Origin: Scatophagus argus
Taxonomy: Eukaryota; Chordata; Actinopteri; Scatophagidae
DNA length: 64,000 bases
Assembly: GCF_020382885.2 (NCBI RefSeq)
Contig: NC_058508.1
Coordinates: 5,944,055-6,008,054, forward strand
Reading direction: 5' to 3'
Shown here in pieces: positions 1 to 11,490 of the stretch (its first letter is position 1; the number at the start of each line of letters is the position of its first letter). Both the position numbers and the translations under genes were made by a program. The notes under the pieces were generated by a model, which did no database searches, was not told where the DNA came from, and was given only the letters and a program-made list of their open reading frames with translations.

Positions 1-2
1 CG

Positions 3-488
3 GAGACGACCAAAAGCAAAGGGCCTGCACCCCCGGTCCCCACCCAGGTTCAGAGTCAGGCTGCAGCTCATGTGTCAGCTGCTGCCAGATCCAAAATGGA
101 GAAGGTTTCGAGCAATTACCGTGGGGCCAAGGAGGAGAGGCCCCACTTGGAGGTCGTGGAAGAGAACCCCATGTCGCCCTCGTCTAACGCGGCTTCACCC
201 TGCTCAAGCAAGTCTCGCCCAGTGTCTCCGGGGGACAAAGCTAGTTTTGTCACCCAGCTCACAAGTGTGGCCAAAACAGTGCTCGGGCCTATGAAAGGGG
301 CCTCACAAGATTCAGCCAAGGTTAAAGACACCTCCAAGTTAAGTGAGGAGAAGCGAGGAAACACAACAGGAAAACCAGAAGATTTGTCTGGGGGTGGCCG
401 TAGGGGAGCGCAGACAGCATCCTCATCAAGCGCCGGCACACTGCAGTCTGATAAAGGAACCAGTCGGAGCTCCAAACATCATTTGTGA
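3..488 (+). CDS. C-terminal exon of an unidentified gene (5' part lies outside the window)
   Basis: An open frame runs from the window edge to a TGA at 486-488, giving about 161 residues. No start codon is needed because the exon continues from upstream. The peptide is rich in Ser, Lys, Pro and Gly and looks disordered. It has no cysteine cluster or membrane segment, and it ends in SSKHHL. One more ordered stretch, SFVTQLTSVAKTVLGPMKG (about residues 78-96 of the visible part), has the look of a conserved amphipathic segment in an otherwise low-complexity tail. A C-terminal tail of a large scaffold, kinase or microtubule-linked protein would look like this, but I do not recognise the family and assign no function. 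The reverse-strand frame over the same bases is a shadow. Coding status rests on the intact frame, the biased but non-repetitive composition and the long UTR-like region that follows. Confidence 0.65.
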   Translation, partial: ETTKSKGPAPPVPTQVQSQAAAHVSAAARSKMEKVSSNYRGAKEERPHLEVVEENPMSPSSNAASPCSSKSRPVSPGDKASFVTQLTSVAKTVLGPMKGASQDSAKVKDTSKLSEEKRGNTTGKPEDLSGGGRRGAQTASSSSAGTLQSDKGTSRSSKHHL

Positions 489-2465
489 TAAGAGGGCTTG
501 AGAAAGAGTCAGACTCTCCCATGTAATGCCTTTTACTGTAGCATCACACTGACATATCATGAATTAACATGACGTTGAATTAAGGGGAGATGTGAATGCC
601 TGAAGAAAAGACACCAAATAGATGACATGACATGTAAGACACAAAAAGATGTGAACGAAGATGCATCAGCCATGGTGGAAAATGTGTGCTCGTGCTATCA
701 TACTGTAGGCCCGTGTATGTACTGTGTTTTCATCACAATGTGTTGTATATACAAAAAAAAATTGCATATGACTTAATGCATGTGTGACACTGTACATGGC
801 ATTTGAAAGAATATTTAAAAAGAAAATGAAAAATATAAAGCAGACCTTAAGGTGGTGAACACTGTGAACAACATTTCAACTGACCACAACAGGTAAACTG
901 TTAACTAAACAAGCAGGATTCTGTCATAAATGGGCATTACTCATATTTCAGCTCCAGTGCCATCATTTAGTTTGGCTGAAACTGTAAAAGAAAAAACACA
1001 AACTATTCCTTTAAAGTTCGGTTACTAGAAGAGTTCAGGCTCGAATATAACAAACATCCTGGAAACTAGACCAAGTGTAGTGACAGCTTGAAGGGAGAAT
1101 CAGCTGGTTTGCTTCAGATGAGTTCAAGGGCTGAATTTCAATGGAATTGAAAGAGGTAGAGTAGATGAACTTGCACAGGGACACTATGCAATGTGCTAAT
1201 AATGCCACTTTTTTGGTGTCCCCAATTACTAAGTTTACATGTGCTCCAGACAAGAAGAGAAGACCGAAGAAAGGGTTGCAATAAGCCGAGCAAACACATT
1301 TTATTTTAAATGTTGTCTCCTTTGACCATAGTGAAATGTGCAATGATATTTTAGGCTGTTGGGTGAATATACTAGTGTGCTTAGAGTGTGATAAGAAGAC
1401 AAAGTGCATAAAGAACCACGATGAAAGTAGCGCTTACAGGAGAGTAGGATAGAAATGCTCTTTCACTCATTCTTTTCTATTTAAGCAGATGTGTGTTATA
1501 CTGTGTAATGTTATGTGTGAAGGAAAGTGCCAGTTTTTTTATTTAGGAATAATGGGACATGTTTTTGTTTGTTTAAACTTAAATGTATAATAATATGCAA
1601 TCCAACAGTGCCCAGTTCGATAAAACTGAGCATCCTTGTGAGTGATACAGTGGTAGATTCTACACAAAACCAGGAGTAGATATGGTGAGAGCATCTTAGT
1701 GTTGAGGTCTTGTTTGTTCTTGTGTATTACAGAAAATTGATCTTGATAGTTTTGGGACACCAGGCTCAGACTTAGACTGCCCCCTTGTGGATGACATCAC
1801 ATGATACCAAATGACCACTGAACATTTTGCCGGGGTATCTTTCCATTTTACACGTTATTATTCTGATGCATCATTCTTTTGTCGCTGAACGATGTTAAGA
1901 TTGGTTTCAGATGAGTTTTGCAGTCTGAGCTCACAAAGTCTTTAATTATCAGGATGTAGTGATCTTCAGACATTAACTCAATTTTCAAACACCTTCAGCT
2001 GTGTTTTTGTGTGTGATGTGAGGAACATGCACTTTATTTTGTGTCAAATATTTTTATTTACTTGTATTATGTATTTATTTTATTATTTGTTTGTATTATT
2101 TATTTATTATTATGTGTTCTATTTATTAAACATTTTTTATTTGTTCAACATTTTTTACATTTCATGAGCTGTGATTTTCTGCTTTACTACTAAATTAGAA
2201 TTTTTTACATTTAGACTGCGAAATTGCCCAAATCTGTGTGGCTAACCCCTTGTGTGCAGTTATGATGAGGTCATTCAGTAAGTCTGAAGCGGTAATATTT
2301 CTGTCATCTCTGTCTAAGTGTTTGACTTTTTTTTTAATTTTACATCAACAACTATCTCTTGATCGTTGTCCATTACATTGCAGCATATTTATTAGCCACT
2401 GTTGTTGAAGACCAATGCAAAAAAGCCTATTGTGCAGAAATGTAATAAAATGCAGAGAAATTCCT
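489..2465 (+). other. probable 3' UTR of the unidentified first gene
   Basis: This is AT-rich non-coding DNA with no credible exon. A canonical AATAAA lies at 2444-2449, shortly before the region that looks like the next promoter. A Pumilio-type TGTATATA is at 744-751. Bases 2030-2160 are a TTATT-rich low-complexity tract. The true 3' end is inferred and could lie earlier. Confidence 0.45.
1777..1790 (-). promoter_or_regulatory. CTCF-like motif
   Basis: Read on the minus strand, the 14 bases CCACAAGGGGGCAG match the vertebrate CTCF core (CCASYAGRKGGCRS) at 13 of 14 positions. One site in isolation is weak evidence of binding. Confidence 0.35.
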
Positions 2466-2599
2466 CGTTTTGTCCGACGTTTTCTTAGATAAACAACATG
2501 ATATTTATACTGTGAAATGATCGTTCAGAAGAATGATCGGGGGCTTACGCTCATTGGTCCACGGTTGACCAATCACAGCAGTGCCACCACGTACACGGT

Positions 2600-2763
2600 A
2601 TAAACAGGAAGCGACTGCAAATTTGTTACGCTGCTCCTTTTCAAAGACTGAAGTGTAGATTCTTTGATACCAAGACGTGTAAACAGAAGGGCTCCTACAA
2701 TGAAATTCATTCAGTGGCACGCTCTCATTAAAGGAAACACAATGTCGATGCCAGAATGATAAG
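2600..2763 (+). other. atg4d: probable non-coding first exon of atg4d
   Basis: A strong splice donor AAG|GTAAGT sits at 2763/2764. A matching acceptor (ending TTTGTAG) is at 4045, 56 bases before the atg4d start codon. The upstream limit, and so the transcription start, is not visible; 2600 is a guess. The exon holds a short upstream reading frame (ATG at 2700, about 19 codons, stop just before the donor), so it does not add N-terminal residues to the protein. Confidence 0.45.
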
Positions 2764-3469
2764 GTAAGTAATAGATGCTTTGATAATTTCATAAGTCCTC
2801 TGACTTTGTCTACGAGTTGACTAGTTTGACGCTCGAAAGCTTGTGGCTGAAACTGAGAAACGGACATTTTTAAGTCATAGTTCATATTGAAGTCATATTT
2901 AATTCGTAATGTCCCATAATTACAATCGTAAAGTGCCTATTTTATGTTTTTGTTTTGTTAGCAAGTGTTTGTGACGTACAGTGCATACAAAGGTAACACA
3001 GTCTACATGCAGTATGTGATTTGAAATTAAGGTACGGTACATTAATTAGGGAGGAACGTTAGTAATCGGTTCATTGTAAACTTCTTAAAGGACTAATGCC
3101 CACCATTTTGTCTTACCTTCTCTAACCAGCATTTAAAATGTTCTTAACAAGCTCCGTCATTATAAGTAACCTGATGATGAAATGATTAACAGAGTTGTCA
3201 CTGATTTATTTTCTATCAGCACTGCAAAACATTTAGTATGCTAGGTCTGTAGGTCCTACTCTATAAATGTAAAATGAATCAGGATGTTGTTGTGTGAGAT
3301 GCAATACAAAAGTCTATTAAATTACATAAGTTGAATATTTTACAATATATTGATTATTGTGGATTTTCTCATAATGTTTTTTGAGACATAGCTCAGTTCT
3401 GATATGGAAAACTTGTGAAAATGTATTTTTATTAACTTTATTTATTAGATATTATGAATGTCTTAGTGG

Positions 3470-3620
3470 TGGAAGGTATCAACAAGTGCTACACAAGAGC
3501 ACAATTTAGAGGTACATGCTCCTTTATACTTCTGGGAGTATTGCACAATATTTCAAAGAGAAATGTTGTATTTTTACTCGCCTAATCTGTCGGTTAGAGT
3601 CACTAGTTACTCTTCACATG
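3470..3620 (+). repeat. fragment of an interspersed repeat
   Basis: The segment resembles a repeat type that I associate with fish genomes, with a phrase of the form 'gaggtacttgtactttacttgagtatt'-like text in degraded form. It shares word order with a second, better copy at 26930-27240. The family assignment is from memory. It sits in atg4d intron 1. Confidence 0.35.
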
Positions 3621-4051
3621 GATATTTTATGCAAAATCATCTGATGTCTAATTGAGATCCCCTCTCCCCCTCCCCCTCTCTACAGTATATACCCATGAAA
3701 GTGCACATCTTATACCATGGAGTGAATATGTGACTGCTGCTTGTTGCAGTCATCTTGTATCTATCAGTGTGACGTGTTGCCGCGGGGAGGCCAGATGTGG
3801 TTGGGAGTAGGCTACTTGCACCTCTCCTACTGCAGCTAAACTGGCATATCTGAAATTCCTTGAGTCACAGGGTGCAGTCACATGGTTTCCCTATTTACTT
3901 ACTGTCATGGAGAATTATTCACTTTAATGTGGGTAACGTCAATTCAACAACCCCAGGATCAGAGTTTGTTTGTTTCAAGACATAATAATCTAATTAACTG
4001 TATATGAGTATCATGTTGTATTGTGTTCCCGCTATGTCTTTGTAGGTTGCT

Positions 4052-4132
4052 ATGGAGATAAAGAGCAGTTCTTTACACTCACTCTCAGTCATCCTCAGTT
4101 ATGAATGCCAGCACCTCCTTGGCAGGCTGTGA
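4052..4132 (+). promoter_or_regulatory. upstream ORF overlapping the atg4d start codon
   Basis: The first ATG after the 4045 acceptor is at 4052. It has G at -3 and G at +4, which is strong context. It opens a 26-codon frame out of phase with atg4d and ends at TGA 4130-4132, 31 bases past the atg4d ATG at 4101. If the exon boundary is right, most scanning ribosomes would meet it first. Confidence 0.5.
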
Positions 4133-7100
4133 GGGCCAGTCCCCTGCAGATCACCTAATGGATGACTGGCTCTTCCTCTCCTCTGAGTCTGCTGGGCCTC
4201 AGCACCTGGAAGGTAGCAAGGAAGACCAGGAGACAGAGGACAGAGGCAAACTCAAATCCAAGTTGGTTTCAGCATGGAACAGCGTCAAATATGGTCTGTT
4301 TTACCAGTCTGACATAGTGACTGGTTTACACTGTGGCTGTGTAGCAAGAGCAAGTCTGATTGTTCTCTTTTGTTTTGTGACACAAAACTCTCTGTTCCCT
4401 TTTATGCTTCAGGCTGGTCCTTGAAACAGAAATCCAAATTCAGCAATAGCTCTCCTGTGATCATGCTTGGACAAACCTATGAGCTGAAGGATCAGGGTGA
4501 GGCTTTGAGCGGTGTGCACTCGTACTGTTTGAAATGTTATCTTTCATGTGGTTTCTCAAACCAAGGTTAGGTTTTAAGCAAACTCTGTAACTGTTTCAGG
4601 GCAGAGAGAGCGTTTCCTTCAGTCCTTTGCATCTCTCCTGTGGCTGACGTACAGACGGGGTTTCCCTCAGCTGCCGGGTGGCTGTCTGACCACAGACAGT
4701 GGCTGGGGTTGTGTTCTACGTACTGGGCAGATGCTGCTGGCGCAAGGCCTGCTCCTGCACCTGATGCCTTCAGGTGACCACACACACAGACATACCTCAA
4801 TGTAATGCAATCATTGTCAGATATAATCAGATACTATAACCTACTTGTGGACAATGTAAGCTAGGCTAGTTAGGTTTTAGCAGGACTGATTTATTTCTCC
4901 AGCTTAAGCTACCTCTGACAGCAAGCCTGAACTACCAAAAGTGCAGTCACTGCACTTTTTTACGTCCGTTTTGTAATTCCTGTAAATTTTTATGTGATGT
5001 TTTTCATAAATTCCACATTTATGTCATGCTAATTTTATAGAAGTAAGTCACTTCTACTCAGTCATTAATTGTCAGAATTAATAATAACATCATACATTTA
5101 CTGAAGAGAATCAATACAATTCTTTTCGCGATTTGATTCTAGTAATGTAGATTATATTTGTGATGAAAGTTTAGTAATTAAAAAGCAGTGACTTAAATAT
5201 TAAAGCCTATGCTCAGTTACAGTACAGTTTGTTCTGTCCACGCCTGTCTGTTTAGAACAATGAAAAACCAAAGCGTCCAGGACCGCCCAGGTCATGTGAT
5301 AAATATCTGGTCTCTCATTTAAGTTGCATTGTACAATACTCATGTTACTTTATCTTTACATGATTTTGAGGTTGGACTTGGTCTGTGAGCCATCATGTGG
5401 TCAGAGATGACATGGACCTGCTAGCGATCCGCCCCACAGACGGTGCAGAACATGCACTGGTTTTAAAGGAAATACCGAACAAAAGGGGACGAAAACTGAG
5501 CTTGGATTCTTGTCTGGACAGACCCATGGAGGCTTCACACAGAAGGGTAGTATCATGGTTCGCAGACCATCCCACAGCTCCTTTTGGCATACACAGGCTG
5601 GTGGAGTTGGGCAAAACTTCCGGGAAGAAGGCCGGGGACTGGTACGGACCTTCTATTGCTGCGCATATCCTTCGGTGAGACCTGAAGTCATGACATGGCA
5701 GCCCAGTCCAACTATTATCAGCATGTAGCATCCTACAGTTAATTACATTTTGTTCCAGGAAAGCTGTGGCAGCATCGGTGGACCTTTCCAATCTAGTTGT
5801 GTATGTTGCACAAGATTGCACCAGTGAGTGATTTCTTTCGTCAGTGTATTTCTTCTCTCCTCTGAATGGCTAATGCAGCTAACAGAGAAATGGATAAGCT
5901 CTTTATGCTTATTTGGACATTCCTCTCTCTTATTGAGAGCAGGCTATTTAATAACATATGAGTCTTTTTGTTAATTAATTAATTTATTTTGCTGCTTTCC
6001 ATTTTCATGATACATAACACAACAGTATATCACAATACTGTGTGTCTCTGTGGGTCTGAGGGAATCCAAAACATGCATACACGCTCTTGTGAAATAATGC
6101 AAAACGCGATGGGAGGCAACACAAAATTATTCCCACTTGGACCTTTCGGGAGCTCTGTATGAGTTTGATGAGGATATGAGAAGAGTTATTGAACCATATG
6201 GACATGTCTTTGTGTGTTTTGTCCTTTTTTTCTGTGTTCAGTCTACCTTGAGGATGTGAAGAGATTATGCGAGCGGCCTGCCCCTCAGTCGTGGAAATCC
6301 GTCATCATTCTGGTTCCTGTGCGACTTGGAGGACAAGATCTCAATTCCTCGTACATCACCTGTGTCAAAGTACTCAAATTTATTCATTTACTGCCATGTG
6401 CATTCTGTGTAAACCAAGTAGTTTATGGGGTCAAAGTGGGTTCCTGGTGGGAGTTCAAGGGTTTTTCCTGCAAAAGTAGTACAGCTAAGCTATAATTTAC
6501 TAGGAAACAACTCATTAAAATATCTGAACCCTAGGTTTCATTCTCCCTGTGTACAGTGTGGTCCCATAAAACAGCATCCTCCTGCATGACTTTCTCTATG
6601 GCCTGAAAACAGAGAAGTCCCTGTTTTAAATCAAGAAAAAAAAGCCTTTTAAGTTTCAAAGAACAACATCTCTTTCATCATCTCTCCTCCGCAGAGACTC
6701 TTGACATTACAGTGCTGTATTGGAATCATTGGGGGCAAACCGAAGCACTCTTTGTTTTTCGTCGGCTTCCAGGGTATGTGAAGTACGTTCTACATCAGAA
6801 TTATTGCGCTCAGCTTTTGATGTCAGTCTTTTGACTTATTTTCTTCCTCTGGCTCTGATGTGCAAAAGATGACCATCTGCTGTACTTGGACCCTCACTAC
6901 TGTCAGCCCACAGTTAATGTAGCAAAGGCCAACTTTCCTCTGGAGGTATGAGGAAGTACTATTTCTCTTCTTCTTTTCACTTCACGTTGTGTTCCCACCT
7001 GTGACAGCTAGCAATGTAAACCAGTGGTTCCTGACCCTCCTTTTCAGATTCATTCCCACAGTCCTGTCAGATGAATCCATTTGAATGTTAGTTTAAACTG

Positions 7101-8033
7101 AAAGTTATTTAACACTATTAACCATATAAAAGTGGATATTAGAATACTTTTATTTTTTATTTTTTACTTTTACTTCTTTTACGATTAAACCATCAGTGTT
7201 TTGGTTTGTTTAACCTGACATACTGTGTGTACTGCTTGTAGCAGACACGAGATGTTTTGACCATTTGGCAGGTTTTTTCTGGTTATTTAGTAGTTGTACT
7301 TATTATTCATTTAGACAGCTCTGCTCATCTGCCAACTATTTTTATGCACTCTCAATTGCAATGCCTGGTGGTGTCTGTTTTTTTTAGTTGAGCTTCTGCA
7401 CAATCTTTCTTTGTATCCCTTTGTAACTGCAGAAATACCAGCTGAGGTAAAAGTACCTGGTTGGGAATCACTGCTATAAACTGACTTGAGTGTAAATATT
7501 GAATCAGTGTCCACATCAGACCTTTATAGAAATGTTTTCATTTTTGTTTTCTTCATCTCCACACGTCTTGCAGTCGTTTCACTGTAAATACCCCAGGAAA
7601 ATGCCTTTTTCTCGCATGGACCCCAGCTGTACCATCGGATTTTATGCTAAAGGGCAACAGGACTTTGAATCACTGTGCACGGTCGTTCATGAGGTTTGTG
7701 ACTATGTTATTCAGCTTTTTATTCATGGGACATTTTGCTGGTGTGTAGCTCTTTGATAGTTGAAGAGTTGTCTTGTGCCTGGTGTGAGTTTGCCTGACAT
7801 GCAGGAAAGCGATTTGAAACAGATGAAGTTTAGAGCTTTAGTGCCATCTCTTTCTCCCACAGGCTCTCTCCACATCTACGGACACGTACCCCATGTTCAT
7901 ATTTTCAAAAGGAAAAAGTCAGGATGAGGAGGGAAGCAGTGGACCCACAAACAACATCGCCTTTATCAAGAGGAAGGATGAACTGAGCAGAGTCAACACC
8001 GACAACAGCATGGATGAGTTTGTTCTGTTATGA
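4101..8033 (+). CDS. atg4d: ATG4D-type autophagy cysteine protease, complete, 10 coding exons
   Basis: ATG4 enzymes cut the C-terminus of ATG8/LC3/GABARAP proteins to prime them for lipid attachment, and later release them from phosphatidylethanolamine in the cytosol or on autophagosomes. Coding exons: 4101-4293, 4413-4496, 4600-4773, 5371-5674, 5759-5823, 6242-6369, 6695-6773, 6869-6945, 7574-7693, 7863-8033. All phases agree and the product is 464 aa (human ATG4D is 474). The Peptidase C54 triad is visible: Cys130 in GWGC, and Asp350 and His352 in [19 protein letters not shown] and [12 protein letters not shown] are family landmarks. The C-terminus MDEFVLL carries a likely ATG8-interacting (LIR) motif. 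Segments such as FPLESFHC and the human-like WTW at the start of exon 4 favour ATG4D over ATG4C, as does the neighbourhood. The FVLL ending itself is ATG4C-like. The start at 4101 is chosen because it precedes the [12 protein letters not shown] region at the usual distance. Confidence 0.93.
7022..7473. mobile_element. non-autonomous hAT-like DNA transposon (MITE), intron 8 of atg4d
   Basis: The left end begins CAGTGGTTCCTGACC and the right end finishes GGTTGGGAATCACTG. The right end reversed is CAGTGATTCCCAACC, so these are terminal inverted repeats of the CAGTGGTTCCCAACC type seen in Charlie-group hAT elements. The flanks ATGTAAAC (7014-7021) and CTATAAAC (7474-7481) agree at 6 of 8 bases, as expected for an aged 8-bp target duplication. 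The interior of about 450 bp is AT-rich with no open frame. Confidence 0.65.
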
Positions 8034-8660
8034 ACAGCAGATCAGATCTGCCCTGAGGGGCATACCGTGATCGATGATCACAAAAAATGTGACAGCTACA
8101 TTGTGTGGCAACTACTGAGTGCAAGAACAAACACTGTCTTCACATCCACAAGTAATACCTTAAAGAGACTCCTTAAAGGTTTCCTGAAATGAAGTGGTTG
8201 AGTATCATCACACTTGTATATTTTTATTGCTGTTTTGTGCTCATTTGTATCTTAATTTATTGTTTTAAGGTGAGAACATTTAAATTAATATCATTCAATT
8301 GAAGGATGAATGTTTTTTTTATTTTTCCATCTCAGCCAGTTTGTGTTTATCCATAAAATCCATCGAAAGGTTCCTTTTATTTAATCTATTCAACAATAAT
8401 AATGAATTTAAGGCAAGCACTACTTGGACATTCAGTCTCTCACTGTTTAATGTCATGTGACAGGATGTGCTTGCCTTTGAATGGATTAGAAAATTGGATT
8501 CTTGTAAGCATGTGACTAACACATGAGAAACAGAAAGCAACTTTACTGGAGCAAAAGTCTCACGTTGTTGGTAAACAAAATTTGCTGAAAATATTCTTAT
8601 GAGCTGGATTACTTTTTGCTGTCTTTTATCTGAATAAACAGTTTATGAACAACAAAAAAA
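8034..8660 (+). other. atg4d: 3' UTR of atg4d
   Basis: Non-coding sequence follows the stop. An AATAAA is at 8633-8638 and is soon followed by an A-run (from about 8652), marking the probable cleavage region. No other feature is seen. Confidence 0.7.
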
Positions 8661-9860
8661 AAAGATCTCTATTTAATTCTCAACTCCTCAGAGGGTCACA
8701 AAGGATGTTTGTTTCATCTGACTACAAAGTACATCATACTGGGAGGAACCTTTAGGTAACTCATTTGCAAATTCTGCCCTGAATCTGAAAACGGGACAAG
8801 GAAAGACACAACTTTGCATTGCATGGTTTGACAAGCATAATCATTTCAAGTTAATGAAAAGCAGAGCCACCACAGAGGTTCAGGATCTCTTCACCAAAGC
8901 ATTTTCAGATGAAAATACTTGCGTAGATAGGTAATGTTGTAGGTCTAATGAGGGAAAGCTTACATGCAACAGCAGTTTTTGGACAGCACTGCTTCCTGTC
9001 TTGTGTGTTTTGAGGTAAACAACAAGACCATCTGTGTCCTTGTCCACGTTATAAAGTTTGAAACCTTTGTCGGTCTGTTCACCTGAGGTCTGAGTGTCCC
9101 TTCTTCTTTTATACCGTGTAGGTCCCATGAGAGCATGGGAGTCCGCACACAGGTTCAAGATACTGACACAGGCCTGATCTCATCCTGAAGCAGAGCAGCC
9201 ACCAGCATTCAGCAGTAGCTGCAAAAATTACATGGACGTCTCAAAATGGGCTTCACAATGTTTCTTACACGATGGTGGAAACATTGGAGCACCTTTGATG
9301 TGTATGCTGTTGTCAATAATTATGTAGATTACTAAAATAGCAACCCTAACATTAAGGTGAATAAATAGTATGAGCTACTTTTGTGGTTAACTGTAAGTAT
9401 AACAGTGTTTAACATACTCTCAGTCCAAAAGCAAAACAACCTCTGCTGTAGATAATATCCACCCTGAGGTTAGTTTGGTAAAGTGAATTTAAGTACTAAA
9501 TTGGGCTTAAGCAATTAATGATCAATTATTTGAATTAATTAAATAATTTTATGAAAGGATACGTAAACGTAATGTAACTGCGTATGGACAAACAAAACAA
9601 CCATGTCGAAAAGGTCCTCTTGGGTTTTGGGAACTCCACGGGCACATGTTTTGTTTTTATTGTTAAATAAATTTAATAATTTAATAACAATCTATTAATG
9701 TACAAACTGTATTAGATGAATTAATAATGAAACCAACAGTAACTCGTACTGAATAACTGAGAGATATGAGATATGATAAACTGCATCCACGCTCTCTCTC
9801 TCTCTTTCCACTAATACGACACAATACTCTTAACTTTGATTTCTTGCATATGGCAGAGTA
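8661..9860. other. intergenic spacer between atg4d and smarca4
   Basis: AT-rich single-copy-looking DNA. The short frame at 8880-9158 (minus) has no family resemblance. A (CT)n run lies near 9792. Nothing else is seen. Confidence 0.5.
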
Positions 9861-9879
9861 TCTAAATATTTTGGCCTTG

Positions 9880-10400
9880 GGATAAGCGCTCAGTTAAGTC
9901 ATCACCCTCGCTGTTTCTTCGACAATTATGCCTCTCCCATCCCCCACGCCGGCTTCTCGCTCTTTCATCCGCCACTGTAATGCAGCCTTTACTGGGCATG
10001 CGGGAAGTGAGTGAGGCGGTGGATGGGGGCGCTATTGAGTCGCACAGGCCGGTCCCTGCGATACAATCTGCCGGGAGGGGGGGGGGGGTTGAAGGAAAAA
10101 AACCAACTGGGTAGGTCGGTCTTTGTTTCTGGCTAAGAGGAAAACCAAGAGACGCTGTAATCGGTGGGGATTCAAACATCACCTTTCGCCACTTGTGTAA
10201 GTCGGCTATCAATTTATTTTGAGACCAGACGAGTTTTGTCTGTGTTTTAACGCTGCTGTAAGAGGGTGCATGTGCTTTTTAAAGGTAGTTTTTGTTGAGG
10301 AAAAAGACGAGACCGACATTACAGTGCCGCTGCTGTGGCGCGACAGTGTGCAATGAATGAAAATTGTTTTTGGAAATGTGCTTAGAGCGGAGCACCCAGC
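9880..10400 (+). promoter_or_regulatory. smarca4: CpG-rich smarca4 promoter region and probable non-coding exon 1
   Basis: GC and CpG content rise sharply here against AT-rich flanks, and a G-run occurs at about 10077-10088. A good splice donor (TTGT|GTAAGT) at 10196/10197 can join the acceptor at 12506, which leads into the 5' UTR just before the smarca4 ATG. The transcription start is not defined. The 116-codon minus-strand frame here is composition-driven. Confidence 0.55.
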
Positions 10401-11490
10401 CAAGGGTACGGGAGGCGCGTTGGATCAATCAACTCCAGCGATGAGGGATGCTCTAACATTTCACATCTCGCCGCATCTGGACAAACAGCTCGAGAAACAA
10501 CACATTTTTGTGCCTAATTGGCCTGGGAGAGCGTGGCAGGCTAGGCTAACTCAACTAGCTCGCTAGCATGCTAGGCATCGTCAGCAGCCAACTTATGTTG
10601 TTGTGCTTTTACCTAGCTGGCTAGTCTGAGTCGGGCTTGTGTTCTTTGTGACTTTACCATCAATTTAGCGTCTTCTCGCGGATGAACAAGTTGTCCAGTG
10701 AATATAAGTTTACCCACGTTACTTCGTGTACAGCGGAAGGTTAATACGACAGGTTTACATTTTGCTAACGGACATAATGTAAGGTTAACTATAAAATCCG
10801 CCAAGGCCCGGCTAACGCTAGCAAAGCTACCTATGCTAGTAATAGCCACCCTAAGTATTATTTTCTTGAAAATGTAAACATTCTAACACCTGGAGTGACA
10901 GAGTTTTCACTTTGAGCTACTGTCGTATCAGTCTCTTTTAAAGGATGTATGTGTCTGTGTCAGCAAACGTTGTATCTTGTTCAAAAGAGCCTTGTCGGCA
11001 TATTTTTGATTATAGTCTTGACCCATGAAATGAAAATTTAAATGACCTCCTGGCTACGTATTATGTGCATGAAGTTTATACTTTGTAGATAAAGTAACAT
11101 TTCTTACTTGTTATTGTTAGAAGTGAGATAATGTGGTATCAGTGTTGTTAATTATGCCGTTCCATTCAGCAGCTGACCATCTGTCACAATTCTAATTAAC
11201 AAGGGTTCTGTTTTGCATGTATGTGAATGGACATTTCACCCCACAACAACATAAAACGTTATTTCCTGTGATAAGTTGTGGTTTAGAGGTTTGGGTTCAA
11301 GCTAACGTAACGTATGCTGGGGGGTGCAGTTTTGTGTGGTTTCACAGAGCATCACTTTGCAAAATTACCTAACAGGAGCAGTGATCCACAGGTGTTATTG
11401 AGAGCTGCTTTCTGAGTTTTCTGCTAACTGTCTAAGCTGCTGACTACATACTTTTGATCAATAGTGTCAATGTAGTTTAGTTTATTTCAT

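Noticed and set aside
5371-5410. alternative acceptor at 5406 for atg4d exon 4
   Set aside because: It keeps the frame, but the acceptor at 5370 gives WTW right after the junction, as in human ATG4D, so the longer exon was preferred.
9862-10212. 116-codon minus frame near the smarca4 CpG region, considered as a divergent gene
   Set aside because: The frame follows local GC richness and contains no recognised domain. A divergent non-coding transcript remains possible but is not shown by the bases.
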